Source of the DNA: Paraburkholderia nodosa DSM 21604
Lineage (GTDB): Bacteria > Pseudomonadota > Gammaproteobacteria > Burkholderiales > Burkholderiaceae
DNA: 64,000 nt
Assembly: GCF_000519185.1 (NCBI RefSeq)
Contig: NZ_JAFA01000009.1
Location: forward strand, 186,503-250,502
Reading direction: 5' to 3'
The position numbers and the translations under genes were made by a program. Under the pieces are notes generated by a model. The model was not told the origin of the DNA. It was given only the letters and a program-made list of their open reading frames with translations, and did no database searches. Below, in pieces: positions 17,343 to 24,513 of the stretch (the stretch's first letter is position 1; every line of letters begins with the position of its first letter).

Positions 17343-17510
17343 ATGTTTGCCGCACCGATGTTTCTCGTCGCCGTTTTCGCTTTAATTGTGGCCATGCACC
17401 GTGGCGTGACCCGCAGGGCAGACGCGAGCCTTCGCGCACAATTCGAGGCGGAAGGCTCAGGCGGCGCAGTGTCGCGCCAGTTGATGCGAGTTGCGGGATT
17501 TAGCGTCTGA
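17343..17510 (+). CDS. Candidate small membrane protein
   Basis: A 55-codon frame starts with ATG at 17343, preceded by AGGAG at seven-base spacing. The first 18 residues are hydrophobic (M-F-A-A-P-M-F-L-V-A-V-F-A-L-I-V-A-M), followed by a basic segment H-R-G-V-T-R-R. That is the layout of a single-pass inner-membrane small protein. No family was recognised. It sits next to a gene remnant, so it could itself be a fragment or chance frame. Confidence 0.4.
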   Translation: MFAAPMFLVAVFALIVAMHRGVTRRADASLRAQFEAEGSGGAVSRQLMRVAGFSV

Positions 17511-17536
17511 GCCCCCTGTAGCCCTGGAAGATGGGT

Positions 17537-17656
17537 CGAGCGCACCGCGATACCTTCCCGGCTCAACGCCTGCCCGACCTCCTCGGTTGAATAGCCCTTC
17601 AGCACGAACAAGAGCACGCTCGTTGCATACGCTAGCAGGTCGTGCTCGTACAGTCG
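17537..17656 (-). pseudogene. Remnant of a SufS-type cysteine desulfurase
   Basis: Read on the minus strand, about 39 codons give L-Y-E-H-D-L-L-A-Y-A-T-S, then F-V-L-K-G-Y-S-T-E-E-V-G-Q-A-L and R-E-G-I-A-V-R-S. These match the C-terminal region of class V cysteine desulfurases, where G-I-A-V-R-S is normally followed by G-H-H-C. Here about 25 residues are missing between the first two blocks. After V-R-S the frame continues into unrelated sequence (T-H-L-P-G-L-Q). It is therefore an internally deleted, truncated fragment, left from a lost gene. Confidence 0.65.
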
Positions 17657-17789
17657 TGGAGAGCTTCGCACGAAGCCATTTGAATCCCAAGCCGTGATCG
17701 ACTTCGATCGAATGCTCTTCGACCCATCGCTGTGGACTACGCGAAAGCGTTAAAATCGGCGCTTCCCCTTTTGCGGCAAAAGATCACTC

Positions 17790-18203
17790 ATGAAGTGCCT
17801 CACCCTCTCGCCGGTCCTCGCTGCCTTCGCTGCCATGGCGCTGGCCGCCACGCCCGTCCTTGCCCAAACGTCGTCGGGCGATTCGAATTCGAAGCGCGAC
17901 TGCGCAATCGGTTATGTGACGGGCGTTGCCGGCTCGGCGCCAAGCGTGCGCGACTATCTGGCCACGCCGGAACGCGACCGCATTCGCTACCTGAAGGACA
18001 ACGAGATTCAATGCAAGATCGCCGACGACGACAGCCACGCCTCCGGCTGCACCGGCGTCACGCTATTGAAGAACGAGAAGGTGAGCGTGTACGACGATAG
18101 CGACCCTGCCACCACCGCCATCGTCGTGCGCGTCGAACTCGATCGCGGCACCTACCCGGTGATCATCGTCGCGCCCAAAAACGAGGTGAAGTGCGACGAG
18201 TGA
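17790..18203 (+). CDS. Secreted hypothetical protein
   Basis: A 137-residue protein with a clear signal peptide (M-K-C-L-T-L start, hydrophobic core, cleavage near V-L-A-Q-T). The mature part contains four Cys (D-C-A-I, Q-C-K-I, G-C-T-G and K-C-D-E near the end), which could form two disulfides in the periplasm. It is acidic and beta-rich. No family was recognised. The ribosome-binding site is weak. Confidence 0.75.
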   Translation: MKCLTLSPVLAAFAAMALAATPVLAQTSSGDSNSKRDCAIGYVTGVAGSAPSVRDYLATPERDRIRYLKDNEIQCKIADDDSHASGCTGVTLLKNEKVSVYDDSDPATTAIVVRVELDRGTYPVIIVAPKNEVKCDE

Positions 18204-18226
18204 GCGGCACGTAGTTAGCCAGGGCG

Positions 18227-19345
18227 TTAGCGCGAGCTACGCTCGCACGCCGCGATATCCGCCTCAGTCACGCCCGCCATGCGCGCGGCGTCGACGATCT
18301 GCGACCAGCTCGTCGCATCCACGGGAATGCCGTGTGCCTCGCGCGCGCGCCGCGTCGCGTCCTCGCGCTCGCCGGGCAGCAGGATCTCATCGACACCCGC
18401 CGCGCGCCGCGTGGCCTTTAGCCATTCGACGAACGCGAGCGCTTCCTGCTCGCGCGAGGGCGCGTCGAACGCCGCCGGATCGACGATCACCGACGTCATG
18501 CAATTGACGATCGCGTGCGTGGAGACGATGGTTTGCTCGCGCGTCGTGAAGCCGCCCGAGAGAGCGCCCGCCAGAATCTCGCACATCGCGGCGAGCCCCG
18601 AACCCTTGTGGCCCGCCACCGCGCCGCCGAACGCGCGCAACGCGCCGTGCTGGGTATCGCTGAACAGCGCGCCCGGATCGCGCGTGGGGCGGCCGTCGCT
18701 GTCGATCAGCGCATCGGCGGGCACATCCACGCCCTTGTTGTAGGCCACGCGCACCTTACCCGCCGCAATCGCGCTCGTGGCGAAATCGAGCACCAGCGGC
18801 GAGCGCCCCTCGAGCGGAAACGCCGCGCAAAACGGATTGGTGCCGAAGCGCCGGTCGATGCCGCCGAACGGCGCGACGAGCGGATCGCCCGCGACGTTGA
18901 CGAAGTGGAACGACACGAGCCCGGCGCGCGCACATTGCTCCGCCCAGTGCCCGATACGTCCGATGTGATGCGCGTTGCGCAGGCCGAGCGCACACACGCC
19001 GAGCGACTTCGCGCGCTCGATGCCGTGCTCCATCGCCTCGAACGCCGTGACTTGCCCGAAGCCGCGCCCGGCTTCGATCGTGAGCACCGCACCCGCGTCG
19101 CGCACGACCTGCGCGTGCGCGTTCAGTTTGAGCTCGCCTTCGCGGCACGCCAGCATATAGCGCGGAATCATGCCCACGCCGTGCGAGTCGTGCCCGGCGA
19201 GGTTGGCTTCGACGAGATGATCGGCAACCAGCGTCGCCTCGCGCGGCTCGCTGCCCGCCGCGCGCCAGATGGCAACGACAAAGGCGTGCAGCGCGCGAGC
19301 CTCGATAACGACTTCTGAACCCTTTGCAGCAGTGGCATTCGACAT
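18227..19345 (-). CDS. Ldh-family NAD(P)-dependent oxidoreductase (malate/L-sulfolactate/ureidoglycolate type)
   Basis: A 372-residue cytoplasmic dehydrogenase of the Ldh_2 (YlbC/YbiC/ComC) family. Markers are L-A-G-H-D-S-H-G-V-G-M-I-P-R-Y near residue 50, with the family's catalytic His, plus G-T-N-P-F-C-A-A-F-P and the late G-G-A-V-A-G-H-K-G-S-G-L-A segment. It oxidises 2-hydroxyacids to 2-oxoacids. The ATG at 19345 is preferred; another ATG lies six bases earlier. It is last in the operon with the lactonase, dehydratase and MFS genes, so it likely handles a hydroxyacid intermediate of that route. Confidence 0.88.
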   Translation of the reverse strand: MSNATAAKGSEVVIEARALHAFVVAIWRAAGSEPREATLVADHLVEANLAGHDSHGVGMIPRYMLACREGELKLNAHAQVVRDAGAVLTIEAGRGFGQVTAFEAMEHGIERAKSLGVCALGLRNAHHIGRIGHWAEQCARAGLVSFHFVNVAGDPLVAPFGGIDRRFGTNPFCAAFPLEGRSPLVLDFATSAIAAGKVRVAYNKGVDVPADALIDSDGRPTRDPGALFSDTQHGALRAFGGAVAGHKGSGLAAMCEILAGALSGGFTTREQTIVSTHAIVNCMTSVIVDPAAFDAPSREQEALAFVEWLKATRRAAGVDEILLPGEREDATRRAREAHGIPVDATSWSQIVDAARMAGVTEADIAACERSSR

Positions 19346-19394
19346 GTCCATGACCCTGTGTATGGCAGCGGAGTAAGAGGCGGCGCTTTCTTGC

Positions 19395-20669
19395 TTACGT
19401 GCGCGGCGCGTAAGCCGGTTGGTCGACGCCGCTGGCCTCGGGCGCCTGGAGCGGCTCGACGCGACCGACAATCAAAAGATAGCTCACCGCGCCGAGCACG
19501 CAAAATCCGCCAGCGACAACGCGCGGAATCGTGAAAGAGCCGCGCGTGAGCTGCAGCATCACGCCGGTAAACGTCGTCAGCGCGATGCCTGCGAGATTCG
19601 ACGCGAAGTTCTGGATGCCCGCCAGCGAGGCGACATGCCGCGGCGTGGGCGCGACGTCGGCAGGCAGCGACCAGATACTGGCCGCCGCGGCCGCGAGACT
19701 CCCATAGGCAATCGCGAAGAGCGCGAGCATTACATAGATATCCTGAACAATGCCGGTGAGCGTGATCACGGACGAAAGCAGCATGCCGCCGACAATGCAC
19801 GTCTTGCGTGCGGCAGTCAGGCTCCAGCCGCGCTTCACGAGCGTATCGGAAAGCCAGCCGCCCAGCCAGCCGCCAGGTATCGAGGCAATGGCGGGCAAGG
19901 TGCCGAGCGTGCCGAGCGACTTGAGCGAGAAACCGCGCGCCTCCACGAGATAGCTCGGGAACCACGTAATAAAGAAGTAAATGACGAAGTTCAGGCAGAA
20001 GAAGCCGAGCATCATGCCCCACACGGTGCGGTAGCGGAACAACGCGCTCCAGCGTATCGAGGCGGCGGCCGGCGCGGGGGCGCGCGGCTGATCGAGTGCG
20101 GCCCGCGCCTCGGGTTCCCGATACATCACGACCCAGCCCACGATCCACACGAGTCCGAGCGCGCCGGTAATCGCAAACGACGCCTTCCAGCCCCACGCGG
20201 CCATGATCGCGGCGACGAGCGGCAGCGAGAGCGCGGAGCCCACGCGCGAGCCGCTGTCGAAGATGCTCGTGGCAAGCGCGCGTTCGTCGCGCGAGAACCA
20301 CTGGCTCACGAGCTTCGCGCACGACGGATACGCCCCCGCCTCGCCCGCGCCGAGCATGAGCCGGCAGCCGAACATCGCCGCGAAGCTGCCCGCCACTGCG
20401 GTGGCCGCGGTGAACACCGACCACCAGCCGACGGCGAACGGCAACGCGATGCGCGCGCCGGCCCGGTCGACGAACCAGCCATACGGCAGCTGCATCACGG
20501 CGTAAGTCCAGAAGAAGCCGCTGAGCAGCAGCCCCATGGCGGCAGGACCAATGCCGAGGTCCTTCATGATGTGCGGCGCCGCCACCGCGAGATTGGCGCG
20601 GTCGATGTAGTTGACCGCAATCGCCAGAAAGCAGAAGAAAATGACCAGCCAGCGCGATTTTTCCTTCAT
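19395..20669 (-). CDS. MFS sugar-acid transporter (ACS family, glucarate/galactonate type)
   Basis: A 424-residue inner-membrane protein with about 12 helices. It has N-Y-I-D-R-A-N-L-A-V-A-A-P in helix 1, P-Y-G-W-F-V-D-R-A-G-A-R after helix 2 and G-A-G-E-A-G-A-Y-P-S in helix 4. This matches the anion:cation symporter family (GudP, GarP, ExuT), which imports hexarates, galactonate or hexuronates with protons. The ATG at 20669 is supported by GAAGGAG upstream. It lies between the dehydratase and Ldh genes of the same operon. Confidence 0.9.
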   Translation of the reverse strand: MKEKSRWLVIFFCFLAIAVNYIDRANLAVAAPHIMKDLGIGPAAMGLLLSGFFWTYAVMQLPYGWFVDRAGARIALPFAVGWWSVFTAATAVAGSFAAMFGCRLMLGAGEAGAYPSCAKLVSQWFSRDERALATSIFDSGSRVGSALSLPLVAAIMAAWGWKASFAITGALGLVWIVGWVVMYREPEARAALDQPRAPAPAAASIRWSALFRYRTVWGMMLGFFCLNFVIYFFITWFPSYLVEARGFSLKSLGTLGTLPAIASIPGGWLGGWLSDTLVKRGWSLTAARKTCIVGGMLLSSVITLTGIVQDIYVMLALFAIAYGSLAAAAASIWSLPADVAPTPRHVASLAGIQNFASNLAGIALTTFTGVMLQLTRGSFTIPRVVAGGFCVLGAVSYLLIVGRVEPLQAPEASGVDQPAYAPRT

Positions 20670-20740
20670 GGAAAGCACTCCTTCTGAATGTGGCGTCGTC
20701 TCTCCCGTGAGTGGCGGCGCCTGTCCGAATCGCTCCCGCT

Positions 20741-22288
20741 CTACATGACCGCCCCCAGATGCCAGGGCACGAATTCATTCTGGCCGTAGCCGTGCAGCTC
20801 GCTCTTCGTGCGCTGCCCGGAGGCCGTCGCGAGCATCAGTTCGAAGATCGCGGCGCCGGCCTCGTCCACGCTTTGCTCGCCGTCCAGGATGCGGCCACAG
20901 TTCAGGTCGATGTCTTCTTCCTGGCGTCGCCACAGCGCGCTGTTCGTGCCGAGCTTGAGCGACGGCGAAGGCGCGCAGCCGTAGGCCGAGCCGCGGCCCG
21001 TCGTGAAGCAGATCAGGTTGGCGCCGCCCGCCACCTGGCCGGTGGCGGACACCGGGTCGTAGCCGGGCGTATCCATGAACACGAGCCCCTGCGCGCGCAC
21101 GGGCTGCGCATACTCGTAGGTCTCGACGAGCCGCGTCGTGCCGCCTTTCGCCACCGCGCCGAGCGACTTTTCGAGAATCGTCGTGAGACCGCCTGCCTTG
21201 TTGCCGGCAGAAGGGTTGTTGTTCATGTTGGCTTCCATGCGCGCGCAATACGCTTCCCACCAGCGGATGCGCGCCACCAGCTTTTCGCCCACTTCGCGCG
21301 ACACCGCGCGCCGGGTGAGCAGATGCTCGGCCCCGTAGATTTCGGGCGTTTCGGAGAGGATCGCCGTGCCGCCGTGCGTGACGAGCCGGTCCACGGCCGC
21401 GCCGAGCGCCGGGTTCGCGGAAATGCCGGAGTAGCCGTCCGAGCCGCCGCACTGCAAGCCGACCATGAGATGACGCGCGTCGACAGGCTCGCGCGTCACG
21501 CGGTTCGCATCGGCCAGCAGCGCGCGCACCTGTTCGATGCCCGCTGCCACCGTGCGCGCGGTGCCGCCCGTCTGCTGGATCGTCATGGTCGAGAGGCGCG
21601 CGCCGCGCTCGAGCTGTTCGGCTTCCACGAGACCGTCGATCTGGTTCGTCTCGCAGCCGAGTCCGACGATCAGCACGGCATAAAAATTAGCGTGCCGTGC
21701 ATAACCCGCAAGCGTGCGGCGCAACACCGTGATCGGCTCGCCCTCGGCCGCGAGCGCACAGCCTTCGCCGTGGGTGAGCGCCACCACGCCATCGACGTTG
21801 GGAAAAGCTTCCAGCGCTTCGGGGTGGATGTCGCGACGGAAGTGATCGGCTATCGCGCGGGCGACCGTGGCCGAGCAATTCACAGACGTCAGGATGCCTA
21901 TGTAGTTACGCGTCGCGACGCGGCCGTCCGCGCGCCGAATGCCGAGGAATGTGGCAGGTTGCGCAGCGGCGGCCGTGTCGTGCGCGTCCACGCCGAATGC
22001 GTAGTCGCGCTCGAAATCGCCCATCGAGAGATTCTGGGTATGCACGTGTTCGCCGCGACGGATCGGCCGGCTCGCAAAGCCGATGATCTGCCCGTAGCGG
22101 CGCACCGGTTCGCCCGGCTCGATATCGCGCAGCGCGACCTTGTGGCCAGGCGGAATCATGCCCGCGACCGTATGGTCGCCATAGAGTGTCGAGCCGGGCA
22201 TCAACTGTCCGCGCGCGATGGCAACGTCATCGCGCCGGTCGAGGAGAATGAGCGCGGCCGAAAGCGAGGCGGGGTCGAGAAGCGTCAT
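20741..22288 (-). CDS. UxaA/GarD-family sugar-acid dehydratase
   Basis: A 515-residue cytoplasmic enzyme with an N-terminal SAF domain (about 15-90, including G-H-K-V-A-L-R-D-I) and the UxaA catalytic domain (about 110-500). Signatures are V-I-G-L-G-C-E-T-N-Q (written I-V-G-L-G-C-E-T-N-Q here), Q-C-G-G-S-D-G-Y-S-G-I-S-A-N-P, S-A-G-N-K-A-G-G-L-T-T and F-T-T-G-R-G-S-A-Y-G. Relatives are Fe(II)-dependent altronate or galactarate dehydratases producing 2-keto-3-deoxy acids. Features of both groups are present, so the substrate is left open. Its ATG overlaps the lactonase stop by four bases. Confidence 0.9.
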   Translation of the reverse strand: MTLLDPASLSAALILLDRRDDVAIARGQLMPGSTLYGDHTVAGMIPPGHKVALRDIEPGEPVRRYGQIIGFASRPIRRGEHVHTQNLSMGDFERDYAFGVDAHDTAAAAQPATFLGIRRADGRVATRNYIGILTSVNCSATVARAIADHFRRDIHPEALEAFPNVDGVVALTHGEGCALAAEGEPITVLRRTLAGYARHANFYAVLIVGLGCETNQIDGLVEAEQLERGARLSTMTIQQTGGTARTVAAGIEQVRALLADANRVTREPVDARHLMVGLQCGGSDGYSGISANPALGAAVDRLVTHGGTAILSETPEIYGAEHLLTRRAVSREVGEKLVARIRWWEAYCARMEANMNNNPSAGNKAGGLTTILEKSLGAVAKGGTTRLVETYEYAQPVRAQGLVFMDTPGYDPVSATGQVAGGANLICFTTGRGSAYGCAPSPSLKLGTNSALWRRQEEDIDLNCGRILDGEQSVDEAGAAIFELMLATASGQRTKSELHGYGQNEFVPWHLGAVM

Positions 22289-23205
22289 TGCCGGTCTCCG
22301 TGGAAAGCGCCGCGCACGCCAACATAAAGCGAGTACAGCGACGTGCTGGCTGCAATGAAAAGGCGATTGCGATTCGGGCCGCCGAACACGAGATTCGCGA
22401 CCGTCTCCGGCACGAGGATCTTGCCGAGCAACGTGCCGTCGGGCGCATAGCAGTGGATGCCGTCGCCCGCGCTCGTCCAGACGTTGCCGTGCTCGTCCAC
22501 GCGCATGCCGTCGGGCACGCCCGGCGACACCTCGGCGAAGACCCGGCCGTTGTGCAACCCGCCTTGCGCGTCCACGTCGAATACGCGGATGTGATGCGGG
22601 CCGTTCTCGATATGCGACGCGCCCGAGTCGGCCACATAGAGCCGCAATTCATCGGGCGAGAATGCGAGCCCGTTGGGCTTCATGAAGTCGTCGGCCATGC
22701 GCTGCACCGCGCCCGTATCGGGCGCCACGCGATACACGTGGCATGCGCCGATCTCGCTCGGCGCGCGAAAGCCCTCATAGTCGCCGAGAATGCCGTAGTC
22801 GGGGTCGGTGAACCAGATCGAGCCGTCCGAATGCACAATCACGTCGTTGGGCGAATTCAGCCGATGCCCTTCGTAGCGGTCGGCAATGACGGTGATGCGC
22901 CCGTCGTGCTCCGTGCGCGTCACGCGGCGCGTGCCGTGCTCGCAGGTCACGAGCCGGCATTCGCGGTCGAGTGTGTTGCCGTTGCTGAAATTCGAGTTCG
23001 CGCGGAACACGCCCGTGCCGATGCCGGGCACCCAGCGCATCATCCGGTTGTTGGGAATGTCGCTCCAGACAAGAAAGTCGCCGGCGGGAAACCATACCGG
23101 TCCTTCCGCCCACATGCAGCCGCCCGCGAGCTTCTCGAACTGCGCGTTGGGCTGCAGCAGCATGCGAAAGCGCGCATCGTGGATTTCGTATTCGTGGGGA
23201 TTCAT
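22285..23205 (-). CDS. SMP-30/gluconolactonase-family lactonase
   Basis: A 306-residue cytoplasmic beta-propeller enzyme. Typical segments are W-A-E-G-P-V-W-F near residue 33 (metal-ligand Glu), L-N-S-P-N-D-V-I-V-H-S-D-G-S-I-W-F-T-D-P and K-P-N-G-L-A-F-S-P-D-E. The Glu, Asn and Asp residues bind a divalent cation in SMP-30 enzymes, which hydrolyse aldonolactones. As first gene of the operon, coupled by a 4-bp overlap to the UxaA-type dehydratase, it probably opens the lactone before dehydration. Confidence 0.9.
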   Translation of the reverse strand: MNPHEYEIHDARFRMLLQPNAQFEKLAGGCMWAEGPVWFPAGDFLVWSDIPNNRMMRWVPGIGTGVFRANSNFSNGNTLDRECRLVTCEHGTRRVTRTEHDGRITVIADRYEGHRLNSPNDVIVHSDGSIWFTDPDYGILGDYEGFRAPSEIGACHVYRVAPDTGAVQRMADDFMKPNGLAFSPDELRLYVADSGASHIENGPHHIRVFDVDAQGGLHNGRVFAEVSPGVPDGMRVDEHGNVWTSAGDGIHCYAPDGTLLGKILVPETVANLVFGGPNRNRLFIAASTSLYSLYVGVRGAFHGDRQ

Positions 23206-23264
23206 CGTTCCGGCCTCGTACCGTCAGGGTCAGGTCACGGCGATGCGCGTGACCGATCGCTCAC

Positions 23265-23300
23265 TGCCGCGCCGGTTTATTAAATACTAGTTGAATAGGC
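23265..23300 (-). promoter_or_regulatory. AT-rich promoter/operator candidate of the sugar-acid operon
   Basis: Upstream of the lactonase gene the GC-rich sequence breaks into an AT-rich patch. It holds ACTAGT (23286-23291) inside an imperfect inverted repeat flanked by TATT and AATA. It lies 60-95 bp before the start codon, a plausible position for promoter and repressor site. Confidence 0.35.
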
Positions 23301-23368
23301 CTGTGAAGATTTTCTTCAAGCGCCTGGAATGTGGTTTACCCGTGTTTACCCGCGAGCCTGCATGGCAA

Positions 23369-23722
23369 TCAGGTTTTGTCGAACACCTGGTCCAGGTCGT
23401 AGACGAGCAGGAACACGCAGCCCGTGTCGCTATGAAATCCTGTGTCGACGGTGCTCCGTTCGGCAATGCCCGCGTATCCCGCCGCGAGCCGCCGGCCGTT
23501 TTGCACGGCCTCGCCTTCGAGTATGTAGATGCACTCGGGGCCCGTATGGCGGTGATCGGGGAACGTTGCCCCCGCAGCGAACCGGACCAGTTGCATCGCG
23601 CGGCCGTCTGCCTTGCCGAGGTTCTTGACCTCGACGCCAGGTGCGTAGCGGGAGGACACCCATGGCAGGCTCGCTGAATCGATGCATGAAAAGCCCGACG
23701 CGAGCGGCGGGTCGTTTGCCAT
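23369..23722 (-). CDS. Small cupin protein (ChrR-like)
   Basis: A 117-residue single-domain cupin. Cupin motif 1 is seen as F-P-D-H-R-H-T-G-P-E-C-I-Y-I-L-E-G-E (about residues 54-71), giving two His and a Glu as metal ligands. The second motif near the C-terminus is weaker. It resembles the cupin domain of ChrR-type anti-sigma factors and acetylacetone-dioxygenase-like proteins. It lies 30 bp downstream of the PaiB gene and probably shares its transcript. Activity is unknown. Confidence 0.8.
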   Translation of the reverse strand: MANDPPLASGFSCIDSASLPWVSSRYAPGVEVKNLGKADGRAMQLVRFAAGATFPDHRHTGPECIYILEGEAVQNGRRLAAGYAGIAERSTVDTGFHSDTGCVFLLVYDLDQVFDKT

Positions 23723-23752
23723 GACGGGGCCCCTTGTGTGCGCTGTTGCGCG

Positions 23753-24391
23753 CTATTGCGCCTTCTGGTCGGCAGCGGCAAGCATGGCGTCGGCAATGCG
23801 AGACTCGCCGCTCGATTTGAGCGCTTCGCCCGCACCGCGAATATCGCGCTCTTCCTTGTTCTGACTGAGCTTGCTCTTGCCGACCAGACGCGTGATCTCG
23901 ATCTCCACGCCGACTATCGCCTTGACGAGCGTATCCGTGTAGTCCTTCGGCGCGTCGGCCATCTTCCAGGGCTTGGGCTGCGTGGCTTCGTGCGTGCGCG
24001 TCAGGCGGCCAATCACGCCGCGCACGTAGCGCTCGTCGTCGAGAATCCTGATGCGCCCGTGAGCATGGACCACGACGTAATTCCAGGTCGGCACCTGCTT
24101 GTGCGCCTCGTGCTTGCTCGGATACCAGCTCGGCGAAATATACGCGTCGCCCGCGCGGAAGATCACGAGCACTTCGTCGCCGTTCGCCACGTCCTGCCAA
24201 ACCGGGTTGGCCCGCGCGACGTGCGCGCGCAGGACGCCCAACTCGCCTTCGCCCGCCGCGAGTTCAAAGGGAATGTGATTGGCATCGAGCCCGCTTTTGC
24301 CCTGCGTGACCAAGGTGCCGAACGGATGTTGGGCGATGCAGTCGTGCAGGACGTCCTTGCGGTTTTCGGCGAAATGGGCTGGTACGTACAT
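23753..24391 (-). CDS. PaiB-family FMN-binding negative transcriptional regulator
   Basis: A 212-residue protein of the PaiB (FMN-binding split barrel) family. Its N-terminus M-Y-V-P-A-H-F is canonical, followed by H-P-F-G-T-L-V-T, D-A-Y-I-S-P-S-W-Y and V-P-T-W-N-Y-V-V-V-H-A-H-G. The C-terminal helix contains K-L-S-Q-N-K. The ATG at 24391 fits and is preceded by AGGGA. PaiB of Bacillus affects protease and sporulation genes; in proteobacteria the role is not clear. It diverges from the MocR gene at 24514. Confidence 0.88.
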   Translation of the reverse strand: MYVPAHFAENRKDVLHDCIAQHPFGTLVTQGKSGLDANHIPFELAAGEGELGVLRAHVARANPVWQDVANGDEVLVIFRAGDAYISPSWYPSKHEAHKQVPTWNYVVVHAHGRIRILDDERYVRGVIGRLTRTHEATQPKPWKMADAPKDYTDTLVKAIVGVEIEITRLVGKSKLSQNKEERDIRGAGEALKSSGESRIADAMLAAADQKAQ

Positions 24392-24466
24392 GCGTTTGTC
24401 CCTGCTCGTAAGGTGGTGGGTTAGCGCGGCCGATGCCGCCACAGACCCGAGTCTGCCTCAAAAGTG

Positions 24467-24492
24467 GTTTATTCTATAGATCCAGTTTATTC
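24467..24492. promoter_or_regulatory. Direct repeat in the PaiB-MocR divergent promoter
   Basis: GTTTATTC occurs at 24467-24474 and 24485-24492, an 18-bp period, in an AT-rich patch between the divergent genes. MocR proteins such as PdxR are known to bind spaced repeats in such spacers, so this is a candidate operator. Confidence 0.5.
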
Positions 24493-24513
24493 ATACTCCA
24501 GTGAACCAGAATC

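Noticed and set aside
17690..17760. Possible transposase fragment upstream of the cysteine desulfurase scar
   Set aside because: One reading frame gives a short R-W-V-E-E-H segment reminiscent of transposase ends, but it is too short and unsupported by inverted repeats.
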